Assembly (NCBI GenBank): GCA_963377175.1
Contig: CAUJNA010000472.1
Location: forward strand, 158,494 to 222,493
DNA: 64,000 bases
Source: Effrenium voratum
Taxonomy: Eukaryota > Sar > Dinophyceae > Suessiales > Symbiodiniaceae
Direction: 5' to 3'
A program made the position numbers and the translations under genes. The notes beneath the pieces are model-generated. The model made no database searches, had not been told where the DNA came from, and was given only the letters and a program-made list of their open reading frames with translations. This document shows positions 42,301-54,600 of the stretch, piece by piece. The first letter of the stretch is position 1, and each line of letters starts with the position of its first letter.

Positions 42301-42627
42301 CGTGTGGGTCACGTTCCCAGCGAGGTGTCGCACTATTGACTGCTCGAACTCCCTCTTGATCTTCCATGCATCCTTCCACAGTGGCAGTTCGTGCTGGAAG
42401 TACGACATCACCTCAAAGAATCCCAACACCATCTCGACGACGTCTCCCAAGGATTCCTCGTTCGTGGTTTGTCCCAGGAGTTCATACATCGTTCCTTGGT
42501 CGAGCACACTCTTGATCCAGGACGAATATGCCACATTGCCAAGATCCTTGCCTATCAAGAAGATGGACATCCTCTCCTCGACTCCCTCGGAATTCTTGCA
42601 CACGATCACATCCCGGGATGCGCACAA
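39310..42627 (-). CDS. Retrotransposon ORF2 with Tpt1/KptA-like RNA 2'-phosphotransferase domain
   Basis: 1,105 codons. N-terminal third: helical region, NLS-like basic tract and CKKCANLAHDGDC (near residues 205-225). Residues about 405-670 match the Tpt1/KptA fold: LCRVLRHKIG with EGGWVDIDAVI (first catalytic Arg and winged helix), CIRVTTGHS (Arg and His of the GH motif), FHVTYVENLPSIVRCGLVPG (H-x-T-like and GL-x-PG), RLALHFG (the fourth Arg in R..VHLS), and GTFMVFDVIPFYEVKSIW. The remainder holds ICPSCATAIPTCFCLCLEC, a long acidic tract and a helical C-terminus. Tpt1/KptA enzymes use NAD to remove an internal RNA 2'-phosphate, and some ADP-ribosylate nucleic-acid ends. The ORF overlaps ORF1 by 146 nt in the +1 frame. 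Activity is inferred only from motif retention. Confidence 0.8.
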   Translation of the reverse strand: MCASRDVIVCKNSEGVEERMSIFLIGKDLGNVAYSSWIKSVLDQGTMYELLGQTTNEESLGDVVEMVLGFFEVMSYFQHELPLWKDAWKIKREFEQSIVRHLAGNVTHTTGQNRKRNRPSAQLGVPTKEVLDIMNKVKPRHPRSLITEPSAQGSKRKATEGEDEGLGQAPDPSRSSQTNAEKEDKKQRVIDGRRAALGFLESMEKCMGDMGICKKCANLAHDGDCKDIEEAAGNEKAMKVLRELLSSDPVSSDEDMGDTEEPSSSTSKERKKGGQAGKETIEMYSYTINLVEMADTAEGGELQCGGVDLTYNPCGDNRTFKKTLEMGCDTIPCYIPKYGDVSDVHLPWAYASIVDPKYFPKGAILEQVDVMQLGKSVNFCIAPFDGAPLCRIGDDRSVFTTRDQANQLSHDLCRVLRHKIGNCRGSAFRCDEGGWVDIDAVIDDRNNDIFPPYTTRAKRYMGIMEVIKWQESGSRKSRFQVLAARFPSIMNPNDTRAAREEMTEAGVDRDDIDRMFNRCDGWYRPWCIRVTTGHSDFGFMSSSALANRYSARMGDSLGGAFHVTYVENLPSIVRCGLVPGGIDGGNRLALHFGAFAPWDEMNVATKTTLRNVRRGDPIAIIYIPSATLARYGAGVAANGTFMVFDVIPFYEVKSIWIGKSNGGKRLEYADIKRAYSKCVENEICPGFVNSSQESAAMFLQNVAKISERMPETETGADNLHYIVDMVNRACELYRINKMEEFNAQVNEVRDEISKVVILNDETWEGLRCRICPSCATAIPTCFCLCLECEDEEDNQNPNVSGDARRAQEEANHDAAAQEDEDEAEEVPGEDDDMDTQGYTSGYASEEEDSGWHYRDTDLASRDIISSQRMAICLDEPREAQYMAGFIALQMSKMWGMFEGGEERTMNAKLEGREGCPYHNDFKRYPNITEHDQEGILLPSTITKISQSENVRTRAFRSVEERDEYIRMMVCKCEGLYTFYKLWIAARILDVTKEEMKLLVKDRVHPVGDIIFRCFALAFNCKYISFVRDGLNLGKHGYTVNVSAIISAVDPNKCDTPLLDWCLRKGHWLPEDYNKKCVRAREAQKNLDEEFRRRTHRLSIGDRYAS
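40620..41410 (-). other. Tpt1/KptA-like domain within ORF2
   Basis: The four family-defining residues Arg-Arg-His-Arg can be placed: LRH at about 41375, RVTTGHS at about 41040-41020, RLALHFG at about 40870-40850. Order and relative spacing agree with bacterial KptA and yeast Tpt1, except for an insert of about 60 residues between the EGGWVDI helix and the GH motif. The domain is about 260 residues, somewhat longer than the usual 180-230. Confidence 0.75.
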
Positions 42628-45600
42628 TTGAATACACGAGCTCCCGTATGATCGTGATCATGGCCTGGATATTGTTGACGTCCACCATGAGGTTTTGAAG
42701 GTCGGGGATTGCCACCACGCATTCCGCGAAGAGGCGCGTGTACATTTTCTTCCCCTCGATAGACATTGCAATACCGTTCGTGTCCGCGTTCCAGTTCGCG
42801 CAACAGTTCACGCAAGAAGAGGGATTGTACTTCGAATTCGGTCCGAGCACCTTCGACTTGCTCATCTGCATCTCTTTAGCGCAAAGTTCGCAGATAAACT
42901 TGCTGAGCTCCGTGACCGTATACCATCGAAGACGTTGATCACCGACATCGGCTTTCCCAAAAGCATCCTGCTCGCCGTGTCCTTCATCTTGCTGCTCTTG
43001 TTTCCTCTTCGACTGTGCAGTGAAGGTCGGCTTGTACTCGAATTTCACCTTCGATTCCTCCATGTTCTTCGGGATGTTGAATCGAAGGTCGGGCTCGTTT
43101 ATGCACGTCCCCTCCAGCTCACACACAAACGCGTTGCTTGGTGCGACCGCATCGATGGATTTCTCAATCAGCAGTCGCTTCAGGAGGAAGTGTTGCAAGT
43201 TCGAGCTCCCAGGGATCTTGTAGTTCTTTCCTGTGAGCGCATGGACCACGCGCCACAGGCGATCGTTCTCGGTCACCAGCGCGCCTGCCGCCTTGCAGAT
43301 CTCGCTAACCTTGTTGGCGATCGTCCCCAAGTCCCCTCTTCCACCATGGAAAGCAACATCGCGATTCACGCACACCACGACCAGGCCCTTGCATGTGTTG
43401 ACGAGGTCAGATATCGCCTTCTGCAGGGAGTCGATGATGGGGTTGGCGGTCACCTGCCATCCGCATCCTCTCATGCACACCCAATCATATAGCGACATCC
43501 AGATGTGCACCGACATTGGTGAGTCATCCATGTCTCGCCTCCGCCGTTCAGCGATGAGCTTATCCAGCTTCTGCAATCGGGAGATGATATTCAACGTGTC
43601 GTTGGGTGAGGAGACTTGCTCACTCGACCCATAGTATGATCTCTCCTCGATGTTTGTCCATCCCTGTTCGTTGACCATCATCTGGAAGGTCTTCGTGCTC
43701 CCTTTCGAGTTGACGGCCCTCAGGGGCCAATCCAGGACCAAGAAGCTCTTCTTGTGGATCATCATGTCGCGAATCGTCGCCTCGCCAATGGGGCTCCTCT
43801 TCTGCCTATTGATAATCCGGTTCAACTGTCCAGGTGCGTTGTCCGGGTTCTTCTCCGCCTGAATCAACGCGTTGATGGCTTTGGCGCCCGGAAGGCGTCC
43901 AGTAATCAAGCATCCTGTTTGGGCACACAAGAAAGCATACAGCTGTAGCCATGCCGCATTTCCCTTCCCAACATAGGAAAGAATGATCTTCTCCGCGCTG
44001 GTCTTCTCCTCGAAGTGCAATAGCGAAGAGGTCAGGCATCTCAGCATACACTCCCAATATGTTGCGTTCTTGCCTTCTGCAAGACACGGCCCAAATACAG
44101 TTTGTATGATTGGGTACCCCGTATTGTTGTCTATGTTGAATTTCACATTGACAGTCGCTCCGCCCAAAGTGGTACCCCCTTCGAATGAAGTGTAGGTATC
44201 GTGTCCAGCAGTTGGGTTGATAATTACCCATCTGTCGTCGTCACCGCCAGAGTTCATTCGGAAAATGGAGTCGATGATCTCGTTGTCGATCTTGACAGCA
44301 TCGCTGGCTTGCGACCCCCCACTTGGAGCTCCCGGCTGGGGGACTGACCCACCAGCGGTTTGACTCCTTTGCCCGGAGCTTGATGCCGACTTCTGCTGTC
44401 GCTCCGTCTTCCGTGGCGGCTCCGTCTTCGATGAGCCCATCACCCACCATGTCGGCTCTTCCCCAACCACGAAATCCTCGGGGTACTTCTCCAGTTCCCT
44501 CTCGATTTCATGAATCGTGCAGTATTTATTCTGGAAGAATTCGATCATGACGTCCTTCTCGGCCTTCTTCTCGATCTCCTTCATCCAGCTTACCCACTTG
44601 CGCCGATCTTGGTTCTCAGCGGCCCTGTCAGCCGCGTGCGGTGCCAAACTGATGGAGTTGATGTTCATCGCAGGCAGCTTCGACTCATAGATCATATCGA
44701 TGCACCATAGGAAATCCCTGGCGTACTCAATCTCCCGGTAGAGATCGTTCAGCTCCCTTTTGTCTGGACGGAAATAAGCTGTATACGACTGATCTTTGGA
44801 GTCCTTCTCACCGAGCAATGGCTGCAATCTCCTCATGATGAAAGATACGCACATGAGCGAATTGACCGCCCCGATGCACGCATCAGAGATGTCACTGGGG
44901 GTTGACCCACAGATCATCCAGCGCAATAGGTTGTTCTGGCTGGCATTCTCATCCCTCCTCAGTGCATATGCGAGGTTCTTCATCGATGCCTGCAGCTCAT
45001 TCTGGTAGACCAACCCAAGGTCCCAATTCTTCTGGTAGTCGTCCTTGGAACCACGACCGTAGGAGTCGATCTTGGGAGCCTTGATCACGCTCAACGTGAA
45101 CACTTTCCCCCAGTTTCGATCTCTGTACTTTGCAATTCTCCGATCGTGCCTCTCAAACTCTGCAGTCGTCTGGAACTCCTCGGAGCTCCTCCACCTTCTC
45201 GATGACGATGCCCTAGATGACTCGTCGCTGATGAATTCTTTGTACACCTCCCCAACCGGGGTGTCCTGGTGGAATGCAGCTTTGAACGACCGTTCATCGT
45301 TGTCCTCGGCCACGCCTAGTGCGAGATCCCAGATGTTCGCGATTGATCTCAACATATCCGCCCCTTCCATGCAGTACTTGGTTACGTTGAGCAACTCGGG
45401 GTTCTTCGCCAGCATCGTTGCCTCACCGCAAAGTTGGTTCAGCGCCGACACGATCTTCTTTCCCTTGCTGCAGAATTCCCTCCATCCAAGCATACATTCG
45501 TCGGCAGAAAGCTGTCCGAAAACTTTGCTGATGAACTCTAAGGCAACCCTCATAGACTGCCCTTCACCTTTCATCATCCCGCGGCCCTTGGCAGAATAGT

Positions 45601-48600
45601 ACGCTGAGTATGCATAAATAGCGGGGACGCCGATGTCCTCGATCCACTTCACGCACATACCCAGGTCGCTGCTCACCTCCATCCTCTTGGGTATCCTCTT
45701 GCCTTCCTCGATGGCGTTCTTCACCAAATTTCCCAAGAAGATTGCTGCTTGCCTAGATTTCCCAACAGGCACGCAGAAGAACTCATTCGTATTGACGACA
45801 TTCGGATTGGCAGTCATCTTGATGATATTCTCCAGAACCAGGAAAACCCAAAATAAGCAGCTGCAAATGAAGCCACGGAATTGTCCCAATATGATCCCAG
45901 CTTCAGATCGAGGTGACGAACTCGTCCAGCTCCTTCTTGAAGCTTGGGGTTCGGGACTGACCCAGCTCCCCGTATGCACCAGAGGTTCGGGACTGACCCA
46001 GCACCTCGGTTGTGCAGTTGGGGTGGTGCAGATTTCGCTCGCAGTAGCTTGGTGCTTCCGCGATCTCCTTCGCGTAATGCAAGCAAGAGCGAGTTTCAAC
46101 GGTGCCGGTTTGAGGCACCTTGCTCGAGCACGAAAACGGCGAAGGATCACACCCACAATTATTGACGTGTACAACTGGGTTTCTTTGGTTTCACGACCAG
46201 CACAAGGTCCATGCTCATGGTTTCCATTGCATTTCTTAGACAACGAGCCACCAAGTTCAAAGTTCCATGAGACAACTCTCCATGGTTTCTTGATTGGCAT
46301 GGGTTTCTTTGCATATCTTTGTTTCAAGCCATAGCGACACCCATCAAACTCGTGACTAGTCCCATCATGCACGACCTCATGCAGTCTCTCATCTTTCCAA
46401 TAATCACAACTTCCAGGCAACTCAAACAAAATCGCAGCTCGTTTTGTCATGGCATGCCGTTTAATTTCAACGAACCGTTCAAATAATCTCCAAAATTCTC
46501 TTTGTTTGGCCTCGATTTTCTCTGCGGTGTCAATGCCGCGAGTCTTGTTGAGGCGTGCCCATGATGATCCCCCCGTGCAAGGCCCGGCGAAGAACAACAA
46601 ATCGGAAGGTTTGGTAAGCACATGTCTGGCGATTCTCCCCCCGTACTCGCTCAGTAAGTCATCAACCAGAGTTATGGTGACAACCTGCGGCCCGTCATGG
46701 CGGGCAAGAGCAGTGAACCAGTTACGTGGTTCGGAACATGCCATCAGCACGATAGGCCGAGCCAAGTCAACACTGTAAAGAGTGACGACTGTGCGAGTTC
46801 TCATACCAGGAAGCGAGACATGAACAGGAGCGCGAAGCACACCACCGTCATGTTTGACCATCGCGAGTTCAATACCCGGCGCTAACTGTGGCTTGTGCTT
46901 CACCGCAATGCGATACGGAACAAAACAACGACCAGGGACAAGCTGCTCGTGATTGATATGCAGACAACGCATGAGCAATTTCAATCGGAGCAACGTTTCC
47001 AAAGCAAGGTCGTTAACACACTTCAACTCTATGCGCTCGTTCGACAGTTCTTCAACAAATGCGGCCAGCACGGACTGCATGTCAACATCCCCGGACCCGA
47101 CGTGAATTGGTCGTGGTCGTGGAGACCGTTCCCGCGCCGGTGCAGCGACCGGTACGGGATGAAACTGCCAAACTGCGCGTTCAACCCAACCATCAATTCG
47201 CACACATTGTAGCCCCGGGTCAACTCTATCCTCAACTTTGAGCCATGACCCATTCTTCAGAAACCAAGTGGAACGAAGCCACTTGCTCCCAAACGGTGTC
47301 ATAACCGCGAGTGGAGGTTTCACACGCATCAATCTGGGTCCCTTGGCAACAACAACCGGATCATGTCCTTCATGCTCATGCAATCCCTCTTTAGATGTTA
47401 ATCCAGACCACCATAGGTCCGGGGGCATGATCGGTATGTGTGTGTACGGAAATGTTGGAACTCCGTCAACTGTCCCCGAAGCGGTCTGCATGGTCCCCTT
47501 TATGGGATCACACGTGGGTGTGAGCGCCTTGAGGGTATCCGGGTCAGACAGCAAGCTCGGGTCAAGTAGACCAATCTGCAAACATGCATGTTTCCATTTG
47601 CGCCCATCATTGAACGCCTTGGTGTAAATATCGGCCGCCATCCTGTCGGTGACCTCATACGCCAAGTACATGTAATCACGTGTGAACATCTCATGCATCC
47701 ACGAAATGCTAACACCATGGCTTCTCTCAAGGTGGCGCATCGTGGGGTTTCTCCCCGATCGCACGACACCGATCATAGCCTTGTTATCGTCATAGAACAC
47801 AAAGTTCGGTGACTTCTTGAGAATCCGCTCTACCAGCTTGAGAGCGGGCATACCCATCGATCTCATGGCAACATCGGCCGCAACAATCTCGGCCTCGGGA
47901 GTGGAGTGACTCACACAACCCTGTCTTTTAGAGCTGCCAGACAACGGAAACCGGGTATTAGGCCCTTGTATATTCAAGTGTCCACCGGAGGTGGAACGCA
48001 GCGAGTCAATGCATCCCGCAAAGTCAGCGTCCGCATACAAGGCCAAGTGCACATCGTCCATAGGGTCTCCAACCCAACCGACCATGCGCCAATGTTTGGT
48101 ATGATGCACATAGCACATCAAGTGATGCAAACCCCGATCATCGGAGTCAGTCCACCTATGCACGTTCCGTGCTAGGCGATTCACTTGCCGCAACAAATCG
48201 AAGCGAGCAATCCGCGCACCGTACAGCAACTTCATCAGTACGCTAGCGGCATGCGGAGCAAGGTGTCCACGCACGGGCTCCTTCATGGCCAACTCAGGAG
48301 TCCCTCCCCGTTGGTCCGGCACTGTGGCAGAACCGTCGGTGGGCACAAGATTGTTACACCAATTGCACACGACTGACGGCCCCTCTCTGGCAGGCTTCCG
48401 TGAGACGTGATTCTTTGTTTCTTCATGCAACTCAGGGGTGACAACCTTATTCAACTTCACGTCGCCCGCCACTTCAAGATAGCGGTCGACACAGGAACGT
48501 AGGAACTGTTCCATGTCATAGGTCACCGTTGTTACTCGGTGTCCGTTCCCGAGAGTGACGTTTCCCTTGCTTTGATTGCAACCAAGGTACATGTCAAGTC

Positions 48601-51600
48601 CAGTCTCGGGCTCAATCTTCAAACGTGTACGCAACATGCTCCACCCTTGGGCAAGGTTCTTCTGCGGCCCTGCCATTTTGAAGTCGTCGACATACACAAC
48701 CAGAACAAGCTGGAGCTTTTCGTGAATGTACACTGAAGGCCATTCTTCGCCGATGGGCTCAAAACCAACGGCACGCACCGACTCATCGCAGTGCTGCTCC
48801 CAAAATGTTCCCGCATCTGGGTGTCCGTACAGCGCCTTCCTCAACGGGACGACTGGTCTTCTGTACTTATCCCATTTGCATTCACTTGGCACGGCCTCCG
48901 GTGGCAATTCAATCCAACACGGCGTGCCTCTCAAGGTGGCCTGTATATACGCCTGAACAGCGTCGGCCATCTGCACATCCCAGCCATCATGACAACCCAG
49001 AAAATCCGCCCAACGCGAGGCTTCAAATGAAGCAGGGGAGTTCCCCAAATCTTGAAACATCGCAGCCTCAAAGCTTTGGTTCTTCACTTGGTTCCCCAGC
49101 AACACGCCTCTACCCTTGAACTTCCTCTTAGGATCACCAACAGGCAACTGTGAGTGCTTTTCAACGCAAATGCCATGTGCGCGAGCCATGTGTATTTCCT
49201 CCCCCTTCGCTTTTGCTTCTCTGGCTACAGCGTCATATTCACGCACCGCGCCAAGATCGAAGACCCCCTGGTCGATTAATCCCGACCACTCTTTCTTCAT
49301 TGATGCCAATGCATCAGGGTTGGTCAACATCTCTTTCCGGCCTACCGGCCTGGATACTAAAGCGTCGAAGAATCGTACAACTTTCACAGCTTTCTCTCTG
49401 TGCTGTATTCGCTCAGAAGTCACGCACGGCATCGATGGGTACTTTTTGGCTTCACCGTCCTCGCCTATCGCAGGCATTGCGAGTGGCACTTTTCCAGAAA
49501 CTATCTCAGCAGACTCCTCCCATTCATACCAGGTGAGGTCCGTCGATTCGTCGACCGATGGATCCGTCCCCGATGCTGTCTCAGCTTCGTCTTTATGACT
49601 CTCCATGACTGATGCAACCGCCTTCGTCCAGTTTGGAGTCGACTTTGATCGCTCCTCAGACTTGAACTTCCAGGCATAAATTACCACCAGACACTCAAAT
49701 TCTTTCTCAAGCTGAACGTTTCGTCTCATGACGTCTTGGGACTGTTTGGAATCCATGAGAACAACCACCCCGTCGACAGGATTAACAACAATCCTGACCC
49801 ATTCAAGCTCAGCCAAGTGCTTCCCATCCATTGGGTTCTTGATCTTTGATATGTTCTTCCGCAATCCCCAATTGTACTGCCATTCTACTCCACCCCAGCG
49901 GTTCCGAAGCATCGCTCGAATTCTCTTACCACCGGGCATCTGTAATGTCCGTGCCTCTGCCGGCGCGGAAATATCAGACTCTTTACTCTTGGGATCTTCC
50001 TCTTTCCTTTTGCCACCGCCCTTCACTTCGGCCTTCTCTTCCTTGGTGTAATATTTACTCATCATCTTCCATTCTTCAGGAGTGAACTCTGGAGGTCTCG
50101 ATGTCTTCATTAGCCTGAATCCGTCCTTCCCGACAGGATACGGTCTCCCGGCCTTGTCGATCTTAACCTCCTTGCCATCGTCGTTGACGTACGTGATACC
50201 ATCCCCGGGTAGCCCAACTGACACGTGTGGAAGGTCGGACTTCGCAACCTTTTCATCGCCCTTAGGGTGTCCATCTCCTTTCCCTTTTGAGGAGCTCGGT
50301 CTAGCATCTTCTTCTCCTGCATGATCCCCCCGATCTCCGGCGATTACTTCCGGGCCATCGTCGAGCAGTAGACCAGCGATCTGATCGACCTCATCGTCAA
50401 GCAGTCGCTTCTCGTCACTCTGCAGCAATTCAGGCTCGTAGTCCTCATCCTCGATCAGGCGGTCACGTGCATCCAGACCGATTGCATCGATAGACATCTC
50501 TATTCCTTCCAAAGTCTCGTTGGCAACCTTGTACTTCTGTTGTATTGGGAATGTCAGAGGAGATTTCAGAATCATCCTCTCCGTCTGATGTGGCATTCTC
50601 AACCGAGGCGGAACCTTTGCCTTCTTGATGTTCAGCTCTGCACCCGCAAATGCAGTAAGTGCCCAAGCACGATACTTGTTTGCCCAATGCATACCGGTGC
50701 TCAACACATATCCAGCAAATATACCAGTTTCCCCTCTCGGCTCGAACTTCTCCCTCTTTCCCCCTCGTGCTTCGCTCGGCTTGAAGTCCACTAGCGCACC
50801 AAAAGGTATCTTCTCGCCCTTGAACTCCTCGCCATGCAGCCTCATCCATGCACTCGATCCGTTCACCTCTTCGATGTTCATGAGATGGCACAGAGTGGTG
50901 ATGGCCTGCACCCAATAACACGTGGGTAGACCGGCATGTACTAGACAAGCCGAAGTCTGGTCAATGATGAATTGATTTGTTCTTTCAGCAAGGGAATTGT
51001 TCTGCGGCCGTCCAGGCAGCGATAGGTCGTGGTTCAGCTTCAGCTCCACGCACGCATTGATCAGTTCCGGGCCGTCATCTGAATATACCTGCTTGATTTT
51101 CCTCCTCCCGCAGAAGTGCTTGATAGCCCTGACGACTGAGTCAGTGTCTCTTCTCGCGGTGGGATAAGCCATGATAATTCCGGTATATATGTCCCGGATG
51201 ATGAGCGCATACCTGCCTTCCACTTCATGATCTCCTGATGCCGTCACAAAGTCGAACGTCACCAGGTCACCGAACGTCTTCACTTCTCTTTTGAATGCTC
51301 CCGTTCGTGATCTGAAGTGTCTCATCTTTGCCTTGACGCATGATTCGCAGAAGGGATTTCGGTATCTGTGTGTAAGCAAATGAGCTATGGAGTTGGCGTC
51401 CTTCTTGAGGACTCCCACTTTCCTCTTTATTGATGATCCTTCGTACACGTCTACTTCGATTCCGGCATCTGGATCATCTTCATCAACCTCTTCCTCGTGA
51501 GCTTCGGCATCACCATGTCGATGCGGGACTGACCCAACATCTACAGGTATTTCCTCAGCCACGGGAGGCGGACGTACCGGACCGGCTCCTCCGGGTGGCC

Positions 51601-54600
51601 CGAAGTCGAATGCCCCGTCGTGGTGTTCGCCCTCGGCCTCTGCGGACTCACCGACAGCGGCGGGTGTGACGTCGTTCTCATCGTCACCTCCCTGATCTGC
51701 CTCGTCGTTCGTTACCATCGCCAATACTTCCGAAAAGTGCTCCTTGAGGTCGTCTATCGTAGGGCGATGCCTGTTACTCCGAAGTTTACCATCACTCACT
51801 AGGTACGGGATGTCGTCCTTGACCTGCAAGTGCACGAATCCCTGCTTTGGCGTAACCATGAAAGGTAGTTTACCAGGCATCCAGTGAAATGCATAACCCA
51901 TCTTCATGCATCTCCTCCCCACTGACAATACCGTGGGTGTCTCATCCAATACATGCGGCTCGACAGTCTCGTCCAACTCGTCCACGACTATCTTGGCCAC
52001 ATCAGATGTGGAAGTGGAACCATTCGCGGTCTGGAACACGATCTCGTCGTCATCTTTCACGATGTCGACACCCAGGCTCTTCGCCTTGGCTCTTCCAATG
52101 AGATCATGACCACATCCGGTGTCCATCAACCATTTCACCCGTTTGCTGATGCACGTTGACATGGCGAAAACGTTCTTCGGCATACCATGCTGCTTCTTCC
52201 AGTCGACAGCCGATTCCTTGATCTCGTCCTTGTTCCGATCATACTCGAACATTATGCTGCTCTCCTTGGTCACCGGGAAGTAGTGCTTCTTATATACATC
52301 ATCCACTACTTCTCTCAGTATCTTCGCACGTATCAATGATCGTTGGACTTGATAGGCTGATAATTCACGATGATCACTGCTTTTGAACTTCTTCTCGTCG
52401 ACGTACACGTACTGATAAGGCTCATTCTCATTGTCCTCATAACCGTACCATTCCCCTTTTCGTTCCCATTGCCTTCTCTCGTCTTCGAGGTAGGTGATCT
52501 CCCCATTCTCGTCGACGTCGAGCACTTCCTTGAACCACACCATTTTCTCGGGGATCTCGGACTCGCCAGACCATCTCGATGATTCGCTCATCGCGTCGTC
52601 ATCGTGCTCGTGGTAGACAGTCTCGGCTTCATCCGGTTCGACCTGATCAACGTCCTTCTTGAAGCTTACCTTCCCTGCAGGAGCCGATTGCTTCAGGACT
52701 ATCGCGGGCATTGCGATGGCCCTCCTCGCAATGGCTGGCGCTGCGGCTTTGGCGGCAGCCTTCGACTTGGCTTGCGCCTTGTCATTTGACGTTGCTGGAG
52801 CTGAATTGTTCTTGATGAGCTCATGCCTGTACTTACAAGCGCTTCCCCTATCGCACTTCCCCTTCTGAAACGCGAAGCATGCTCCATCATCCCTCTTTGG
52901 TGACGATGATCTGGACTTGGATTTGCCCTTTCCTTTCCCCTTGGACATGCTCTCCAACTTATGCTCCGTCTTCTTGCTGTGGGAAAAAGTGCATTCATTT
53001 CCTTTCACGCACCCCTTCGCCGATTTGAAGTGGTACCAGCAGGGGTTATCCTTGCTTCCGCCCGGACTCTTGCCTCTGTCGCTGGCACCGTCGGACTTGC
53101 CGTTCTTGCCAGCGTGGCCCTTTGCCTTGGCTTTTGGGAGCACAGGAGCGGCATCAGGTCCACCGGGTTTCCCCTTTCTGCCCTTGCCACCCTGGTTCTC
53201 CTGTTTGCCAGTTGCTGGAGCCGCATCCTTCCCGCCTGACTTCATCATCGACTTGACCGATTTCGCCTTCATGTCGAGCATCAGGTCTTCCCGATCTGCC
53301 TTGATCTGATAGTCGATCAACGCCAATAAGAATTCATACGTCTTCTGAGGATGCTTGTCCGGTAGTCTATGGTAGGCATTGAGGCCGAACTCCATCTTCT
53401 TGCTCCCTTTGATCTTCCTGTAAAGGATGTCTCTGAGAGCCAGCTTACTGGGTCTGTCCTCGCTCCTCATCTTCAGCAGCAAATCATACCATTTGTTCCT
53501 GAACATGACCAAGTTCTTGTCGCCAGGAAAGTCAAGGTTGAATAAATGCTCGATGTGGTAGACAAGATCCGTTCTATCGGAAGTTCTGAATGATTGCATA
53601 ACTAATGCCACCAACTCTCGTCCCTTCACGATCACCCCTTGTTGATGTCGTAGTTCAGAGTGTCGTGTAGCATCGAGGTATACGTCCTTGGCTTCGTCAG
53701 GTGCTTGTTTCAGCATGTTCTGCATGCCCATGGCCATCTTAATATCTATCGTAGCAAATCTGTCGCCACCTGAATCGCTAAGCAAATCCAGGTCTGGGTT
53801 CAACCCAAGAGCCTGCTCCAGCCATTTCGTCCATGCGTCGGTATCTGGATCTGCACATGCGCTCAGAACATTCATCAGCAGTTGCATCTTCCAGGTGTCA
53901 AGTTGATGGATCTTTGGCCAGGCCGGAATAGATACTCTCTCGGCCTCTTTCCTCGAGATTCTCGGTCGATCATTCTTGATCTCTCGGTTATCTCTCGATC
54001 TCCTTCGTCTCCTCCGTGTCCGATCGTCTTCTTCCTCTTCTTCTTCCTCGTCTTCCTCATCTCCTTCGTCGTCGTCATCCTCATCCTCATCATCGGGTGG
54101 ATCATCCGGAGGTCCTCCTCCGCCACCAGCGAGGCTCAACTGACGTCGACCCGCTCCCTGCCCATTCCCATTGGGCGGGAATCCACCGTAATCCAATGGG
54201 GGCGTAGTACCGTTGTTTCCCCCCCCATCACCACCACCAGTCGTAGTAGTGGATTGTGGGACATGCCCAACAACCCCTTGCATCTGGGATAGGTGTACAT
54301 CGATCATTGGATCACCGAAAGACGGAAAGAGGATCGAACCTGGCATCAGCGACGAATTAGGGATTTGATTTGAAGACGATGACGGGACTGACCCAGCCAC
54401 CTTCTTGTCTATCCTATTTGAATTAGCCTGGGTTCCTCCCTCAGCGCGTTTCACTACTGCTCGTTCACGATGTCCATCTTTGCTGCTGGAGGCTTCCTGT
54501 GTCTCCAGCTTCTTGTGTGCACGTAGTTCCTCGTTGTCAGCATCGAGTTGGCGTACAAAACTCTCTTCTTGCTTGAGCGTCGCCTCTCTTTCTTTCAGTT

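Noticed and set aside
39310..42627. ORF2 as an envelope gene
   Set aside because: It is in the env position but has no signal peptide, no transmembrane helix and has a Tpt1/KptA-like core instead.
52699..54300. Several 70-140 codon frames opposite ORF1 of the retrotransposon
   Set aside because: All are antisense shadows of the Gag/zinc-finger region; none has motifs.
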